A stretch of 64,000 bases of DNA from Reticulitermes speratus (GCA_021186555.1 JAJKFL010000006.1:40235478-40299477), one strand, 5' to 3'; numbered from the stretch's first letter, positions 31,483 to 41,119 are shown. Numbers and translations: made by a program. The notes: a model not told the origin generated them from the sequence alone.

Positions 31483-32283
31483 GGCGAGACTTGTGTTTCT
31501 GATGCACAGATGACTTGTGTTTCTGATGCACAGATGACTTGTGTTTCTGATGCACAGATGACTTGTGTTTCTGATGCACAGATGACTTGTGTTTCTGATG
31601 CACAGATGACTTGTGTTTCTGATGCACAGATGACTTGTGTTTCTGATGCACAGATGACTTGTGTTTCTGATGCACAGATGACTTATGTTTCTGATGCACA
31701 GATGACTTGTGTTTCTGATGCACAGATGACTTGTGTTTCTGATGCACATGATGACTTATGTTTCTGATGCACAGATGACTTGTGTTTCTGATGCACAGAT
31801 GACTTGTGTTTCTGATGCACAGATGACTTGTGTTTCTGATGCACAGATGACTTGTGTTTCTGATGCACAGATGACTTGTGTTTCTGATGCACAGATGACT
31901 TATGTTTCTGATGCACAGATGACTTGTGTTTCTGATGCACAGATGACTTGTGTTTCTGATGCACAGATGACTTATGTTTCTGATGCACAGATGACTTGTG
32001 TTTCTGATGCACAGATGACTTGTGTTTCTGATGCACAGATGACTTGTGTTTCTGATGCACAGATGACTTGTGTTTCTGATGCACAGATGACTTGTGTTTC
32101 TGATGCACAGATTACTTATGTTTCTGATGCACAGATGACTTGTGTTTCTGATGCACAGATGACTTGTGTTTCTGATGCACAGATGACTTTGTTTCTGATG
32201 CACAGATGACTTGTGTTTCTGATGCACAGATGACTTGTGTTTCTGATGCACAGATGACTTGTGTTTCTGATGCACAGATGACG
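31483..32283. repeat. 24-bp minisatellite, about 33 copies
   Basis: Unit ACTTGTGTTTCTGATGCACA followed by GATG. Variant copies carry ACTTATG, one has an extra AT (31748), one has ATTACTT (32111) and one has lost a G (ACTTTG, 32188). The array is in the 11.7-kb ETS intron and ends about 40 bp before a different array. Frames on both strands read through because 24 is a multiple of three; they are not genes. Confidence 0.97.
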
Positions 32284-32319
32284 GCCATAGATATCCACGA
32301 CATAGGTAATGGGCTGGGA

Positions 32320-32876
32320 TATGTTACAGAATATTATGGGCTGGACTGTACTACAGTACATTGTGGGCTGGACCGTGTTACAGTACGTTAGGGGCTCGGC
32401 TGTTGTATAGCAAATTATGGGCTGGACTGTGTTGTAGCACATTATGGGCTGGAATGTGTTACAGCACATTATAGCCTGGACTGTGTTGCAGCACATTATG
32501 GGCTGGAATGTGTTACAGCACATTATGGGCTGGACTGTATGACAGTACATTATGGGTTGGACTTCGTTACAGTACATTATGGGCTGGACTGTGTTGCAGC
32601 ACATTATGGGCTCGACTGTGTTCGAGTACGTTATGGGCTGGACTGCGTTACAGTACATTATGGACTGGACTGTGTTGCAGCACATTATGGGCTGGACTGT
32701 GTTAAAGTACGTTATGGGCTCGGCTGTGGTACAGCACATTATGGGCTGGGGCTGGGCTGCGTTACAGCACATTATGGGCTGGACTCTTTTAGTCACATTA
32801 TGGGCTGGACCGTGTTACGGCACATTATGGGCTGGACCATGTTACAGCACATTATGGGCTGGACCGCGATTATTGT
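32320..32876. repeat. 27-bp minisatellite, about 20 copies
   Basis: Unit GTTACAGCACATTATGGGCT followed by GGACTGT, with frequent substitutions (GTACGT for GCACAT, GCTCGG for GCTGGA, TTGCAG for TTACAG). It is more diverged than the neighbouring 24-bp array and so looks older or less homogenised. It is not coding. Confidence 0.95.
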
Positions 32877-33107
32877 ATGAAATCTGAGGGTGTCGCTGTG
32901 GTAACAAGACTACGTGGTGTGGTAGACAGGTACCAACATTTTGTACACGTGCTGCCTCCACCCACAGCTTTATACCCTGAAGATGGAGGCAAATTTTCGC
33001 CTTAACATTGGTAACTATTCACCACACTACACAGCGTCACATTCCTAGACACAGTAGTTTTAAATTTTTTGCTAGTTAAAGTAGTGGTTTTAGTTCCTTT
33101 AACGTTA
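32877..33107. other. Spacer with a partial stem-loop motif
   Basis: CCCTGAAGATGGAGGCAAAT near 32977 matches the first half of the dispersed motif, but the GAAAC half is degraded. Otherwise nothing is recognised. Confidence 0.35.
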
Positions 33108-33441
33108 TCGGAGCCTGTATAGCTCAGTTAATATAGTGACTATACCAGAGGCTAGGACAAAAGATTTTTCTCTACTCAGAACGTCCAGATAAGTTCTAGG
33201 GCCGACCTAGTCTCATATTTAATGGTGACCAGGGTACATTCCCGGGGCTAAGCGGCCGAGGCTTAAGGCCGCGTTCTCACGGGGCGTGAACCACGCGCGT
33301 GAGTCACACTTTCGTGGGCCACTACCCGTCTGAACGCGGAGTCGTGGACCTTGCGTGTGACGTCAGCAGTCCACGATCCTGTCGTGGCAGGATCAAACCA
33401 TGTTAGATTTTCAGTCGTGGTGCTGGCGTTCGTGAGGTAAG

Positions 33442-33708
33442 ATGTCGTCACAAATGCTAAGACTCAGTGACAGCGACACTTTACGTTTCTTGGATTTATA
33501 CCACAACGAACCTATTCTGTATAATGCCACTTTGGAGGAGTATCGAGATCGCGATTTAAGGGAGGCGGCAGCAAAACGAATATCAGCCGCTTTGAACATA
33601 AGTGGTTTCGGACCTGCAGAAATTATAAGGAAGTTCAAAAACCTGATAAGTTCTGTATTTCCTCATATTGGTGTCCCGTTTTGTTATAAGTGGACTGACT
33701 CTGCTTAA
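33442..33708 (+). pseudogene. Truncated MADF-like Harbinger accessory gene
   Basis: From ATG 33442 the frame encodes 88 residues. LRFLDLYHNEPILYNATLEE, YRDRDLREAAAKRISAAL and then EIIRKFKNL form the first part of a MADF-type DNA-binding domain, the accessory protein that accompanies Harbinger transposases in insects. The match fades after about residue 70, and the frame stops at 33706-33708, apparently having run through the deletion junction. It is probably a non-functional remnant, although a short DNA-binding peptide cannot be excluded. Confidence 0.8.
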
Positions 33709-33960
33709 CAAGTATTCAAACTGTATTTCTGTCATTCGCAGTAAGTTTTTGAAGTCATCTGGATAGCGATGTTTCAGTTCGGTATCAATAAATCTGGATG
33801 CTCCCACAAGTGGGCGCCGTGCTATCCACTCCTTAACCCACCAACGCTTTCTCCGACGTTTTTCTTGTCTTTTGTCGAGTGCGCGAACAATTTTATATGT
33901 TAAAATTCCACAAAACACAGAGCACGCTACGGCACAGCCCTCAGCAACTATCTCGTCCAT
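33700..33960 (-). pseudogene. Truncated Harbinger transposase N-terminus
   Basis: Starting at ATG 33960 the minus-strand frame gives MDEIVAEGCAVACSVF, then a basic KRQEKRRRKRWWVKEWIARR and FKNLLRMTEIQFEYLLSRVS-PLI. This is the N-terminal helix region of HARBI1-like nucleases (the WVKEW...FxNLLRM pattern). The DDE catalytic domain is gone. The frame runs convergently into the MADF-like gene. Upstream there is only a GTG-initiated extension, which I discount. Confidence 0.85.
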
Positions 33961-34319
33961 GGTCACGATTGTACTGAAACCTTTTGTCCGTGTGAACAGC
34001 TCACGCTTTCCACCAAGCGTGGAGGCAACACGAGTGAGCACGAAAGTGTGACTCACGCGCGTGGTTCACGCCCCGTGAGAACGCGGCCTAATACTAATTT
34101 CATCTCCATCTAGCACTCAGGTTAAGAATAGGTGGAGTTAAAAGATCCACTCCCCCTGTATGCTATCATGGCGTGTAGAGGGACAAATGTACCATTTAAT
34201 GGCTATCAGTAGGGTGAAAGGTAATAATTAATTGAAAAAAATGTGGTATAAAGCTGTCTTTGCATGACGTCACATTACGTCATAAAACAAAGCAGTCGTT
34301 GTGTGACGTAATGTGTTGG

Positions 34320-34460
34320 TTTTGCCTGGAGGGGTTGAATACAACAAAGAAAGACCTCAGTCATCACAGTCAGTGTCCCAGTCGAGATTCGAACTTTCCT
34401 TCGACCGAATATAAATCAGGAGCATTATCGACTGAGCCATCTTGCTCGGTCAGTAGTTGG
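34320..34460 (-). mobile_element. SINE-like tRNA-derived fragment, fifth type
   Basis: Minus strand: AGCAAGATGGCTCAGTCGAT (A-box region) and AGTTCGAATCTCGACTGGG (B box), followed by GACACTGACTGTGATGACTG. It does not match SINE-A to D tails. Single copy in this window. Confidence 0.5.
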
Positions 34461-34783
34461 AGAAGAACGTGAGACATGCCGGCAACTTTGTTGAGTTTTG
34501 TTGCAAAGCCAGAGCTAAACATTGTTTTTAGTTTCTTATGATAAGACTTTGCTCAATATACAGCATCATAACTTTGCTTATCGTTACGTTCTGCTGTAAC
34601 TTGTTAATGGCTATTGATCGAAATTTGTAAGACAGCACAAGTTTGAGAATAGTTTTATTCCATGGGGCCTGTGGCGCAACTTAATGACTTGCGATGTAAG
34701 CCCACACACCTGTGTGTTCAGCTCAACGACTTCGCACCTGCAAGGTCTTCAGACTCGGCGTGATAGCCACTACTTCACTTACT

Positions 34784-35345
34784 GTTAGAAGCGTTCGCAA
34801 AATTGTGAAAAAAGACTATCAGCTTTGTCGTCTGTCTGTCTGTCTGTCCATCTGCAAGTCCGCATGGAACAACTCGGTCCCCACTGGATGGATTTTCATG
34901 AAATTTAATGTTTGAGTATCTTTCGAAAATCTGCCGAGAAAATTCAAGTTTTATTTAAATCTGACAAGAATAACGGGTACTTTATATAAAGATCTATGTA
35001 CATTTATGATAATATCGCGCTCAATTCTTTTCAGAATGAGAAATGTTTCAGGCAAACGTTGTAGAGAAAATCAAAACACAAAATTTATGTTCAATAAAAT
35101 TTTTCCGAAAATCTTGTCATTTATGAGATAATGTGGAAAAATATGGTACAGCCGGACAGGCCACAGATGACAATATAATACGGCGCATGCGCATTGCATG
35201 CTGGATAACTAAAGCTACAGACACACACTCATAATATTTAATACTTATTGCTTTTCCACGGCAACAATGGTTACGCGAACGCGCCTCAGTATTAAGTTAT
35301 ATGCATGTTGCCTCTCTTGTTCCCATTCTCGGTACTTTATTGTCA
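34784..35345 (+). repeat. Dispersed repeat R1, longest copy
   Basis: Order of blocks: GCGTTCGCAAAATTGTG, GTCTGTCTGTCTGTCC, GCATGGAACAACTCGG, GGATTTTCATGAAATTTAAT, TATGGTACAGCCGGACAGGC, CGGCGCATGCGCATTGCATG, GCTTTTCCACGGCAACAATG, GCGAACGCGCCTCAG. The same order is seen inverted at 55190-55880 and shortened at 6170 and 27880. No protein frame and no clear inverted termini are seen, so the class is unknown. Confidence 0.75.
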
Positions 35346-35489
35346 GGATGCCAAATCGAAATAGTCTAAAACGGGGTTTTGTTCCTAAGTCAGTATCTAA
35401 TCACCGCTATGCTTGTTTAAGTTTATATAACCATCACACTCGACACTATGCTATAACAATACAAGTTAACTGTTTTAATCCTGAAATTT

Positions 35490-35650
35490 ACCTAAACCAG
35501 GGGCGTACAAATCCGGGCGCCAGGTCGACCGGGCGAATAAATATTTTTTTACGGTGGCGCCTAATATTTGTGGGTCCTCACTACAGAACGTCCTTCGTGT
35601 CACCCTCCTGGAGTCTACAATTTTAAGGTGGTCTCTATATTTTGGTGAAA
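35490..35650 (+). repeat. Dispersed repeat also seen near 2.1 kb
   Basis: Starts near AGGGGCGTACAAATCCGGGC and shares GTGGCGCCTAATATTTGTGG and later blocks with 2037-2170. Class unknown. Confidence 0.45.
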
Positions 35651-35689
35651 TTTCTGCACCTCTGACCTACAGAATATTTAAATTTCAGT

Positions 35690-35940
35690 GCCTGGGTTAA
35701 TATTTTGATATAGAAGCCTGGAAGGTTACATAACAAGGAGCTTCATTATTTGCATTACTGGGCAATATAATTAGGGTAATAAAATCGAGGAGAACGATAT
35801 GGGTAGTGCATGTAGCATTCGTGGTAAAGAATAGAAATGCATACAGAGCTTTGGTTGAAAAACCTGAAAGAAAGAGAGTACTTGATAGATCTATAAGTAA
35901 AGGAGACAATATTAAAACTTATATTAAAGAAATACGTTAG
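35690..35940 (+). pseudogene. Decayed non-LTR retrotransposon C-terminal fragment
   Basis: CTGGAAGGTTACATAACAAG, GGTAATAAAATCGAGGAGAA and GAAAAACCTGAAAGAAAGAG correspond, with many changes and broken frame, to the RRLHNEEL...VIKSRRMRW...RPEGRR region at 15800-15960. Confidence 0.6.
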
Positions 35941-36118
35941 GAGAGGATCCCGGTGGCAGCGCTTGCTGGGATTGCGGGTTCGAATACCGCCGGCGGCATG
36001 GAAGTTTTTCTCTTGTGAGTATTGTGTCTTGTCAGGTAGAGATCTCTGCGACGGGCCGATCCCTCGTCCAGAGGAGTCCTGCCGATTGTGTGTGTGTGTG
36101 TGTGTCATTGAGTGTGAT
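35941..36118 (+). mobile_element. SINE-A, damaged copy
   Basis: The head (GATCCCGGTGGCAGCGCTTG) has lost most of the A box. The B box GGGTTCGAATACCGCCGG and the GGTAGAGATCTCTGCGACGG block follow. It ends in a TG microsatellite at 36089-36104 instead of the usual tail. Confidence 0.75.
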
Positions 36119-36189
36119 CAGTTGCAATAATGACGTTCAACACCTACAATGAGTAGGTAGAAGAGGTCAGACTACAAGAATGTTAGGAG

Positions 36190-36452
36190 TTATTTTTATG
36201 GCTCGACAGCCCTATATGGGCCTGGGCCTCCTCGTTTCGTCGAGGCTTCACGATCACACACTTTTTAGACACACCACAGTCGGTAGGACTCCTCTGGACG
36301 AGGGACCAGCCCGTCGCAGAGACCTCTACCTGACAACACACAACACTCACAAGAGACAGACATCCATGCCACCGGTGGGCTTCGAACCCACGATCCTAGT
36401 AAGCGAGCGGCCGAAGACCCACGCCTTAGACCGCACGGCCAATGGGATCGGT
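36190..36452 (-). mobile_element. SINE-A full copy
   Basis: Minus strand: CGATCCCATTGGCCGTGCGG, B box GGGTTCGAAGCCCACCGGTG, the block CAGGTAGAGGTCTCTGCGAC and the tail GAGGAGGCCCAGGCCCATAT. The flanks are similar but imperfect (GTTAGGAGTT and GTTAGAAGTT), probably a decayed target duplication. Confidence 0.88.
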
Positions 36453-36527
36453 AGGTTAGAAGTTTAGTGGTATAAATTCATTTGGCTTAGAATAATGATT
36501 AGTGACGACCTCGTGTTAACAGGGTTA

Positions 36528-37837
36528 TACACAGTCCGACAATTATATAATGAGACTGATTTTATTTTGACCAAGATAGAAGTGCCATCTATAAAGCAAT
36601 GCATGCCATCCAAGTGCCCAACCTTCATCTGTAATCTGGCAACACCGCAACGTCCCACGCTGAGCATGACGGGAAATACGGCGCCATGTTGTGTAGGTAG
36701 TGAGAGGACGCGGTCACAGTAGCAGCATGGAGCAGAGAGCGAACATTAAATTCTGTGTTAAACTCGGGAAAACTGCAGCTGACACTGTGAAATTGATGAG
36801 ACAAGTGTATGGGGATAATTCTTTATCTCGTGCACAGATATTCAGGTAGTATGCACGATTCAAAAGTGGTGTGGAAACGATTGAAGATGAAGCCAGGCCT
36901 GGGCGTCCATTTTCTGTTCGTAACGAGGGACTGATTGTGAAAGTGAGAGAACGAATACAAGAAGAACGTTGTGTGACTGTGAGAATGATGGCTGATGAGT
37001 TTGGTGTTAACAGGGAGACGATTCGTCAAATCTTAGTGGAAGACCTGGGCAAGAGAAGGTCGCTTCCCGGTTTGTGCCGCATTCATTGAATGATGATCAA
37101 AGACACGAGCGTGTTCAGTACGCAAAAGACATCATTAAAACTGCTCATAGAAATAAAACTTTCTTGAATTCGATTGTAGCAGAGGATGAAACTTGGTGTT
37201 TTCGCTATGATCCCACAACTAAACGCCAAAGTGCTGAATGGAAGTCACCAGCATCACCAAAAGGCAAAAAGTTCGTTTTCAAAAGTCAAAAGTGAAGATA
37301 ATGCTTGTGTGTTTCTACGACAGCAAGGAAATTATTCACCACGAGTTTGTCCCTCAGGGACAAACTGTCACTGGAAGTTTTTATTTGAGTGTTCTGGAAC
37401 GCCTATGGAAGAGGATTCGCCGTGTCCGGCCCGAGTACTCAGCACCAGGCAGTTGGTTTCTTCTTCACGACAATGCACCGGTTCACCGGCAGTTGCTGTA
37501 CAAGAATTTTTAGCCCAAAAACAAGTGTGGTGCTCAATCATCCGCCTTACTCCCCTGATTTATCCCCTGTGATTATTTTCTGTTCCCCAAACTGAAGTTA
37601 CCATTGAAAGGGCGCCTCTTTGAAGATGTTCAAGACATCCAAGGAGCTGTGACATCGAGTCTTCGGGCCATACCACAAGAAGACGTGCAGAGGTCGTTCC
37701 AGTCTTTGCTAGATCGTGCACTCGCTGTATCGATGCAGAAGGGATGTACTTTGAATAAAATACAGATAGTACTCAAGTCTTTTGTTCCAGTTTTATTCTA
37801 TAACCTCAGTCTCATTATATAATTGTCGGACTGTGTA
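36528..37837 (+). mobile_element. Mariner element with perfect 30-bp TIRs
   Basis: The element is 36530-37835 (1306 bp), a normal mariner length, flanked by TA on each side. The inverted repeats (36530-36559, 37806-37835) are identical: CACAGTCCGACAATTATATA then ATGAGACTGA. The interior holds a degraded transposase gene. The intact termini suggest it may still be movable in trans. Confidence 0.95.
36727..37822 (+). pseudogene. Broken mariner transposase
   Basis: The frame starts at ATG 36727 and encodes the helix-turn-helix region (IKFCVKLGKTAADTVKLMRQ). A TAG replaces the expected Trp near 36846. It then resumes with RFKSGVETIEDEARPGRPFS and MADEFGVNRETIRQIL, shifts frame near 37070, and continues with the DDE core: AEDETWCF, LLHDNAPVHRQLL and NHPPYSPDLSP. 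This matches a D,D34D mariner catalytic triad. At least two stops and two or three frameshifts prevent translation. The last segment (LFEDVQDIQGAVTSSLRAIP) is also recognisable. It is a dead gene in a structurally complete element. Confidence 0.93.
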
Positions 37838-38275
37838 CATTCTGGAGTTGCATAAAATGTGGATAATTGAGTAGCTATAAAAGTATTAGAGTTTGAGAGA
37901 GAACTTATTTTATGGATCCACTTAAACAGTTACTTACTTAGCTGCTCAGTTAATTCCAGTATTACAGAAAAAAACTGTGCCTCTGACACAAACACCAAGT
38001 CGTTAATGCTGTATAAGAAAGTAATCGCGATTTGCTGTAGGAATCATACAAAACGTAAGAATGTTGTAGGAAGGATCAAGAACCTTTAGATACGAGTATT
38101 AAATTCAACGGAATATACAGGCCAAGTTGTCACTGTGCTGTGAAGCTTTATAGCAAAGCCGTTAAACAATTTCAGACAGTGTTTCTCGAAATGTTGTTTT
38201 TCGTGGGCCCTTTCTGATTTTGAAAAGACGTGACGGATCTTATACGCCAATAAAATGTATATATATCAAAAATTA
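37838..38275. other. Intron sequence without recognised features
   Basis: AT-rich and stop-rich. No named repeat is recognised. Confidence 0.45.
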
Positions 38276-38279
38276 AATG

Positions 38280-38580
38280 TCGTGTAACACACGTTAAGAG
38301 GAGAGGTGCATACAGCATTTTGGTGGGGAGACCTGAGGGAAGGAGACCACTTGGAAGACCCAGGCGTAGATGGGATGATAATATTAAAATGGATATTCAA
38401 GAAGTGGGATGGGGCATGGACTGGATTGATATGGCTCAGGATAGGGACAGGTGGCAGGCTTTTGTGAGTGCGGTAATGAACCTTCGGGTTCCATAAAACG
38501 CGGGGAATTTCTTGACTAGCTGACGACCTGTTAGCTTCTCAAGGAGGACTGTGCTACATGGAGTTAGTTAGTAACACATG
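38280..38580 (+). pseudogene. Non-LTR retrotransposon 3' end
   Basis: GGTGGGGAGACCTGAGGGAA, GGAAGACCCAGGCGTAGATG, GATTGATATGGCTCAGGATA and the 3' UTR AATGAACCTTCGGGTTCCAT match 15930-16175 closely. This is one of the least diverged 5'-truncated copies. Confidence 0.85.
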
Positions 38581-38919
38581 TTAAATTGACGTACAACAAA
38601 GTCCTGTGTAGCAAGGTGTTGAGTACTGTCCTACGCTAATTCCTTGCTACACAGGACACACCAATACATGTCACACGGACTTGATCCTTCCGGCTCGAGA
38701 ACGGCGAAATAAGATGTTTCTATACATAAAAATACATTACAATGGTATATAAATGAATTTTAGCCAAGAACGTGTGAATATCCTACTGGTCATAGTATCC
38801 ATATTATTGTATTTATAACTGCTTTTATATATTTTACATACTTTTAACATTACAATTGTGAGATTGCTGTATTAACATCATGTATTGCTGTATTAACATC
38901 ATGTATTCCTTTATATTGA

Positions 38920-38975
38920 CTTCTCTCTAAGAATGGCGATTCATCGCTGAAACGTGTAGGAGGGTTCCAGTTCAT
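38920..38975 (+). repeat. Dispersed stem-loop motif copy
   Basis: AAGAATGGCGATTCATCGCT followed by GAAACGTGTAGG. GGCGAT pairs with ATCGCT (one G-T pair) directly before GAAACGTG. The flank GGAGGGTTCCAG is not shared with the other copies. Confidence 0.6.
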
Positions 38976-39334
38976 GCAAAACTTGTAATTTTATTTTGTG
39001 CATATGTTCGTTTATGTAGGTGTTGTCTTCTTTGTGTTTTGAAACAATTTGAATAATATCTTTCGATTATATTTGAACTTATGTCTACACGCAGTTTCTT
39101 TTAAACACAGTTCACTAACTGCAATCAGATTTCACAAGTAAAGTAAATTTATATTCATTTAATGACGTAACATTAGACCTACTTAGTCAGAAATTCTGTA
39201 AAAGATAATTTGGAAACTGGAAAATATACCGTGGATCTCCTGAAAATCCTTCCTAGAGCCTTTAGTCTCCGCGTGGTACAGTTGGGGAAGGAGTGGTTTA
39301 GGGAAATGCAGGCGTGTTTCCTTTTATCCTTACA

Positions 39335-40173
39335 ATAGGTCTGCCGTTACCATTAGCATAACCCATGTAACAACTAAGCCCGGTCTCCCCTACTACTAGC
39401 TTAACCCATGTAACAACTAACCCTGGTCTCCCTACCATTAACTTAACCCTTATAACAACTAACCCGGTCTCCCCTATCACTAGCTTAACCCATGTAACAA
39501 CTAACCCCGGTCTCCCCTACTACTAGCTTAACCCATGTAACAACTAACCCCGGTCTCCCTACCATTACCTTATTCCATATAACAACTAACCCCGGTCTCC
39601 CTACAATTAGCTTGACCCATATAAAATAACCCCGGTCTCCCCTACCATTAGCTTAACCCATGTAATAACTAATCCCGGTCTCCCCTACTACTAGCTTAAC
39701 CCATGTAACAACTAACCCTGGTCTCCCTACTACTAAGCTTAACCCATGTAACAACTAACCCCATTCTCCCTTACTCTTAGCTTAACCCATGTAACAACTA
39801 ACCCTGGTCTCCCCTACTACTAAGCTTAACCCATGTAACAACTAACCCCAGTCTCCCCTACTACTAGCTTAACCCATGTAACAACTAACCCTGGTCTCCC
39901 CTACTACTAAGCTTAACCCATATAACAATTAACCCCGGTCTCCCCTACAATTAGCTTAACCCATATAAAATAACCCCGGTCTCCCCTACCATTAGCTTAA
40001 CCCATGTAATAACTAATCCCGGTCTCCCCTACTACTAGCTTAACCCATGTAACAACTAACCCTGGTTTCCCCTGCTACTAAGCTTAACCCATGTAACAGC
40101 TAACCCCAGTCTCCCTTACTACTAGCTTAACCCATGTAACAACTAACCCCGGTCTCCCCTACATTAGCTTAAC
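39335..40173. repeat. 43-bp minisatellite, about 19 copies, with higher-order structure
   Basis: Unit TAACCCATGTAACAACTAAC then CCCGGTCTCCCCTACTACTA and GCT. A block of about eight units recurs: the distinctive series ATAAAATAACCCCGG, then AATAACTAATCCCGG, then a TACTAAGCTT unit appears at 39621 onward and again at 39965 onward, about 344 bp apart. The array ends about 25 bp from the ETS exon donor site at 40199/40198. Confidence 0.95.
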
Positions 40174-40198
40174 GCGTGTCACGTGTCAGACAACTCAC

Positions 40199-40526
40199 CT
40201 CCTCCGGCTCCACCAGTTTAAACTCCATGCCTCGCCCCGTCCATGCGATACACGAATTGTTGCTGGGATCGTCCAGAAGGGCTACCAGGAACTGCCACAG
40301 TTGCAGCGAGCCGCGACGCTGCTGGTAGCCTGTCGTGCCTGAACTTACATCTCCGCCCCAGCACCCGGAAGTGATGGAGGACGTGGAAGGAGGGCGACTG
40401 CTCCCGCCAGCTCCGGGGGTCCCTGCTCCACTGTCTCGCTTTGTGTACTCTGACAACACAGTGTTCAGCTCATCACTTGCTGGTCGCTCGTTGAAAGCCT
40501 TGCTTCCCTTTTTCGCAGTGCCTGTC
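40199..40526 (-). CDS. Ets96B: PEA3-type ETS factor, exon with first half of the ETS domain
   Basis: The exon ends at 40199 with GAG GAG followed by GTGAGT. It encodes a Gly/Ser/Pro linker, then [20 protein letters not shown] and [17 protein letters not shown], the start of a PEA3-group ETS domain (LWQFL helix 1, then the GRGMEFK strand). The frame is open upstream through [20 protein letters not shown] to an in-frame TGA near 40540. I place the acceptor at about 40526 (TGTAACAG) or 40521; GTTGTCAG near 40454 is a weaker alternative. The protein is a sequence-specific nuclear DNA-binding factor. The 5' exons with the acidic PEA3 activation domain were not found. Confidence 0.9.
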
Positions 40527-40721
40527 CTGTTACACGAAGTTCATCTTACCTAGTTCTAGACTTGATTATTACAATGATAAGAGTGACGTCACACAGACTC
40601 CCTTCGAAATGCAATCTCAAATTGGTCTATTGTATCAAACTGCCAAACTTCACCAACAGCTAATGCAGTTTACCACCGGCGGTGACCCTTAGCCACTTCA
40701 TCTCCCTACCTCATAAACTCG

Positions 40722-41015
40722 GGGCAAGCGGTGGTTGGGGCAGTGCACTACAAGAAGGAAGGTCGCGGGATCGATTGTGTCATTGGAATTTTTCGTTGAC
40801 ATAATCTTTCTGCACTGTGGCCCTGGGGTCGAATCAGCCTCTAAAATAAATGAGTACCAGGACTATTTCCTGGGGGTAAAGGCGGCCGGTGTGCAGGGCT
40901 GACAACCTTACCACTTTCATGTGCTGACTGTCTTGAAATCTGGGAGCCTCAACATCCAGGAACTCTCAGGGCCTCTACAGGGCCTGCTTAACTTATCTGC
41001 TTTACCTCTTAACCA
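40722..41015 (+). mobile_element. SINE-C, diverged copy
   Basis: GGTGGTTGGGGCAGTGCACT head, GGTCGCGGGATCGATTGTGT B-box region, GACATAATCTTTCTGCACTG, GGTAAAGGCGGCCGGTGTGC and CCAGGAACTCTCAGGGCCTC. It lies 5' of the ETS exon. Confidence 0.8.
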
Positions 41016-41119
41016 CCGCAGTAACACGATTCTCCATTCTTCACATCGGGCGTCCTTGTGTCTAAGATTAAGTTTCTAAAAATTGTCCCTGAGCTTAATT
41101 ACACCCACGCCGTGAAGAC

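Larger units (their letters stand above)
33264..34091. mobile_element. Compact PIF/Harbinger element with 50-bp perfect TIRs
   Basis: The element is 33267-34088 (822 bp), flanked by TAA on both sides, the TWA-type 3-bp target duplication of the PIF/Harbinger superfamily. The terminal inverted repeats (33267-33316 and 34039-34088) are identical over 50 bp, beginning GGCCGCGTTCTCACGGGGCG. Inside are the starts of the two standard Harbinger genes facing each other: a MADF-like protein on the plus strand and a transposase on the minus strand. Both are truncated at a central deletion. It could move only with help from a full-length relative. Confidence 0.93.
33108..34200 (+). mobile_element. Older SINE-D split by a Harbinger insertion
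   Basis: The left part (33108-33266) has the tRNA-like head TGTATAGCTCAGTTAATATA and the GGGCCGACCTAG and AAGCGGCCGAGGC modules. The right part (34089-34200) resumes with CTCAGGTTAAGAATAGGTGG, TCCACTCCCCCTGTATGCTA and TCATGGCGTG. The two halves join properly once 33267-34088 and one TAA are removed. The SINE therefore predates the DNA transposon. Confidence 0.8.
28493..40198 (-). other. Long ETS intron (11.7 kb)
   Basis: Bounded on the minus strand by donor GTGAGT (40198 downwards) and acceptor CAG (28495-28493), phase 0. It separates the two halves of the DNA-binding domain. It is filled with the mobile elements and minisatellites listed individually below. Confidence 0.88.

Noticed and set aside
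31445-32880. Long open frames in the 24-bp and 27-bp arrays
   Set aside because: Same reason: repeats with a period divisible by three open in frames on both strands, with no start context or domain.
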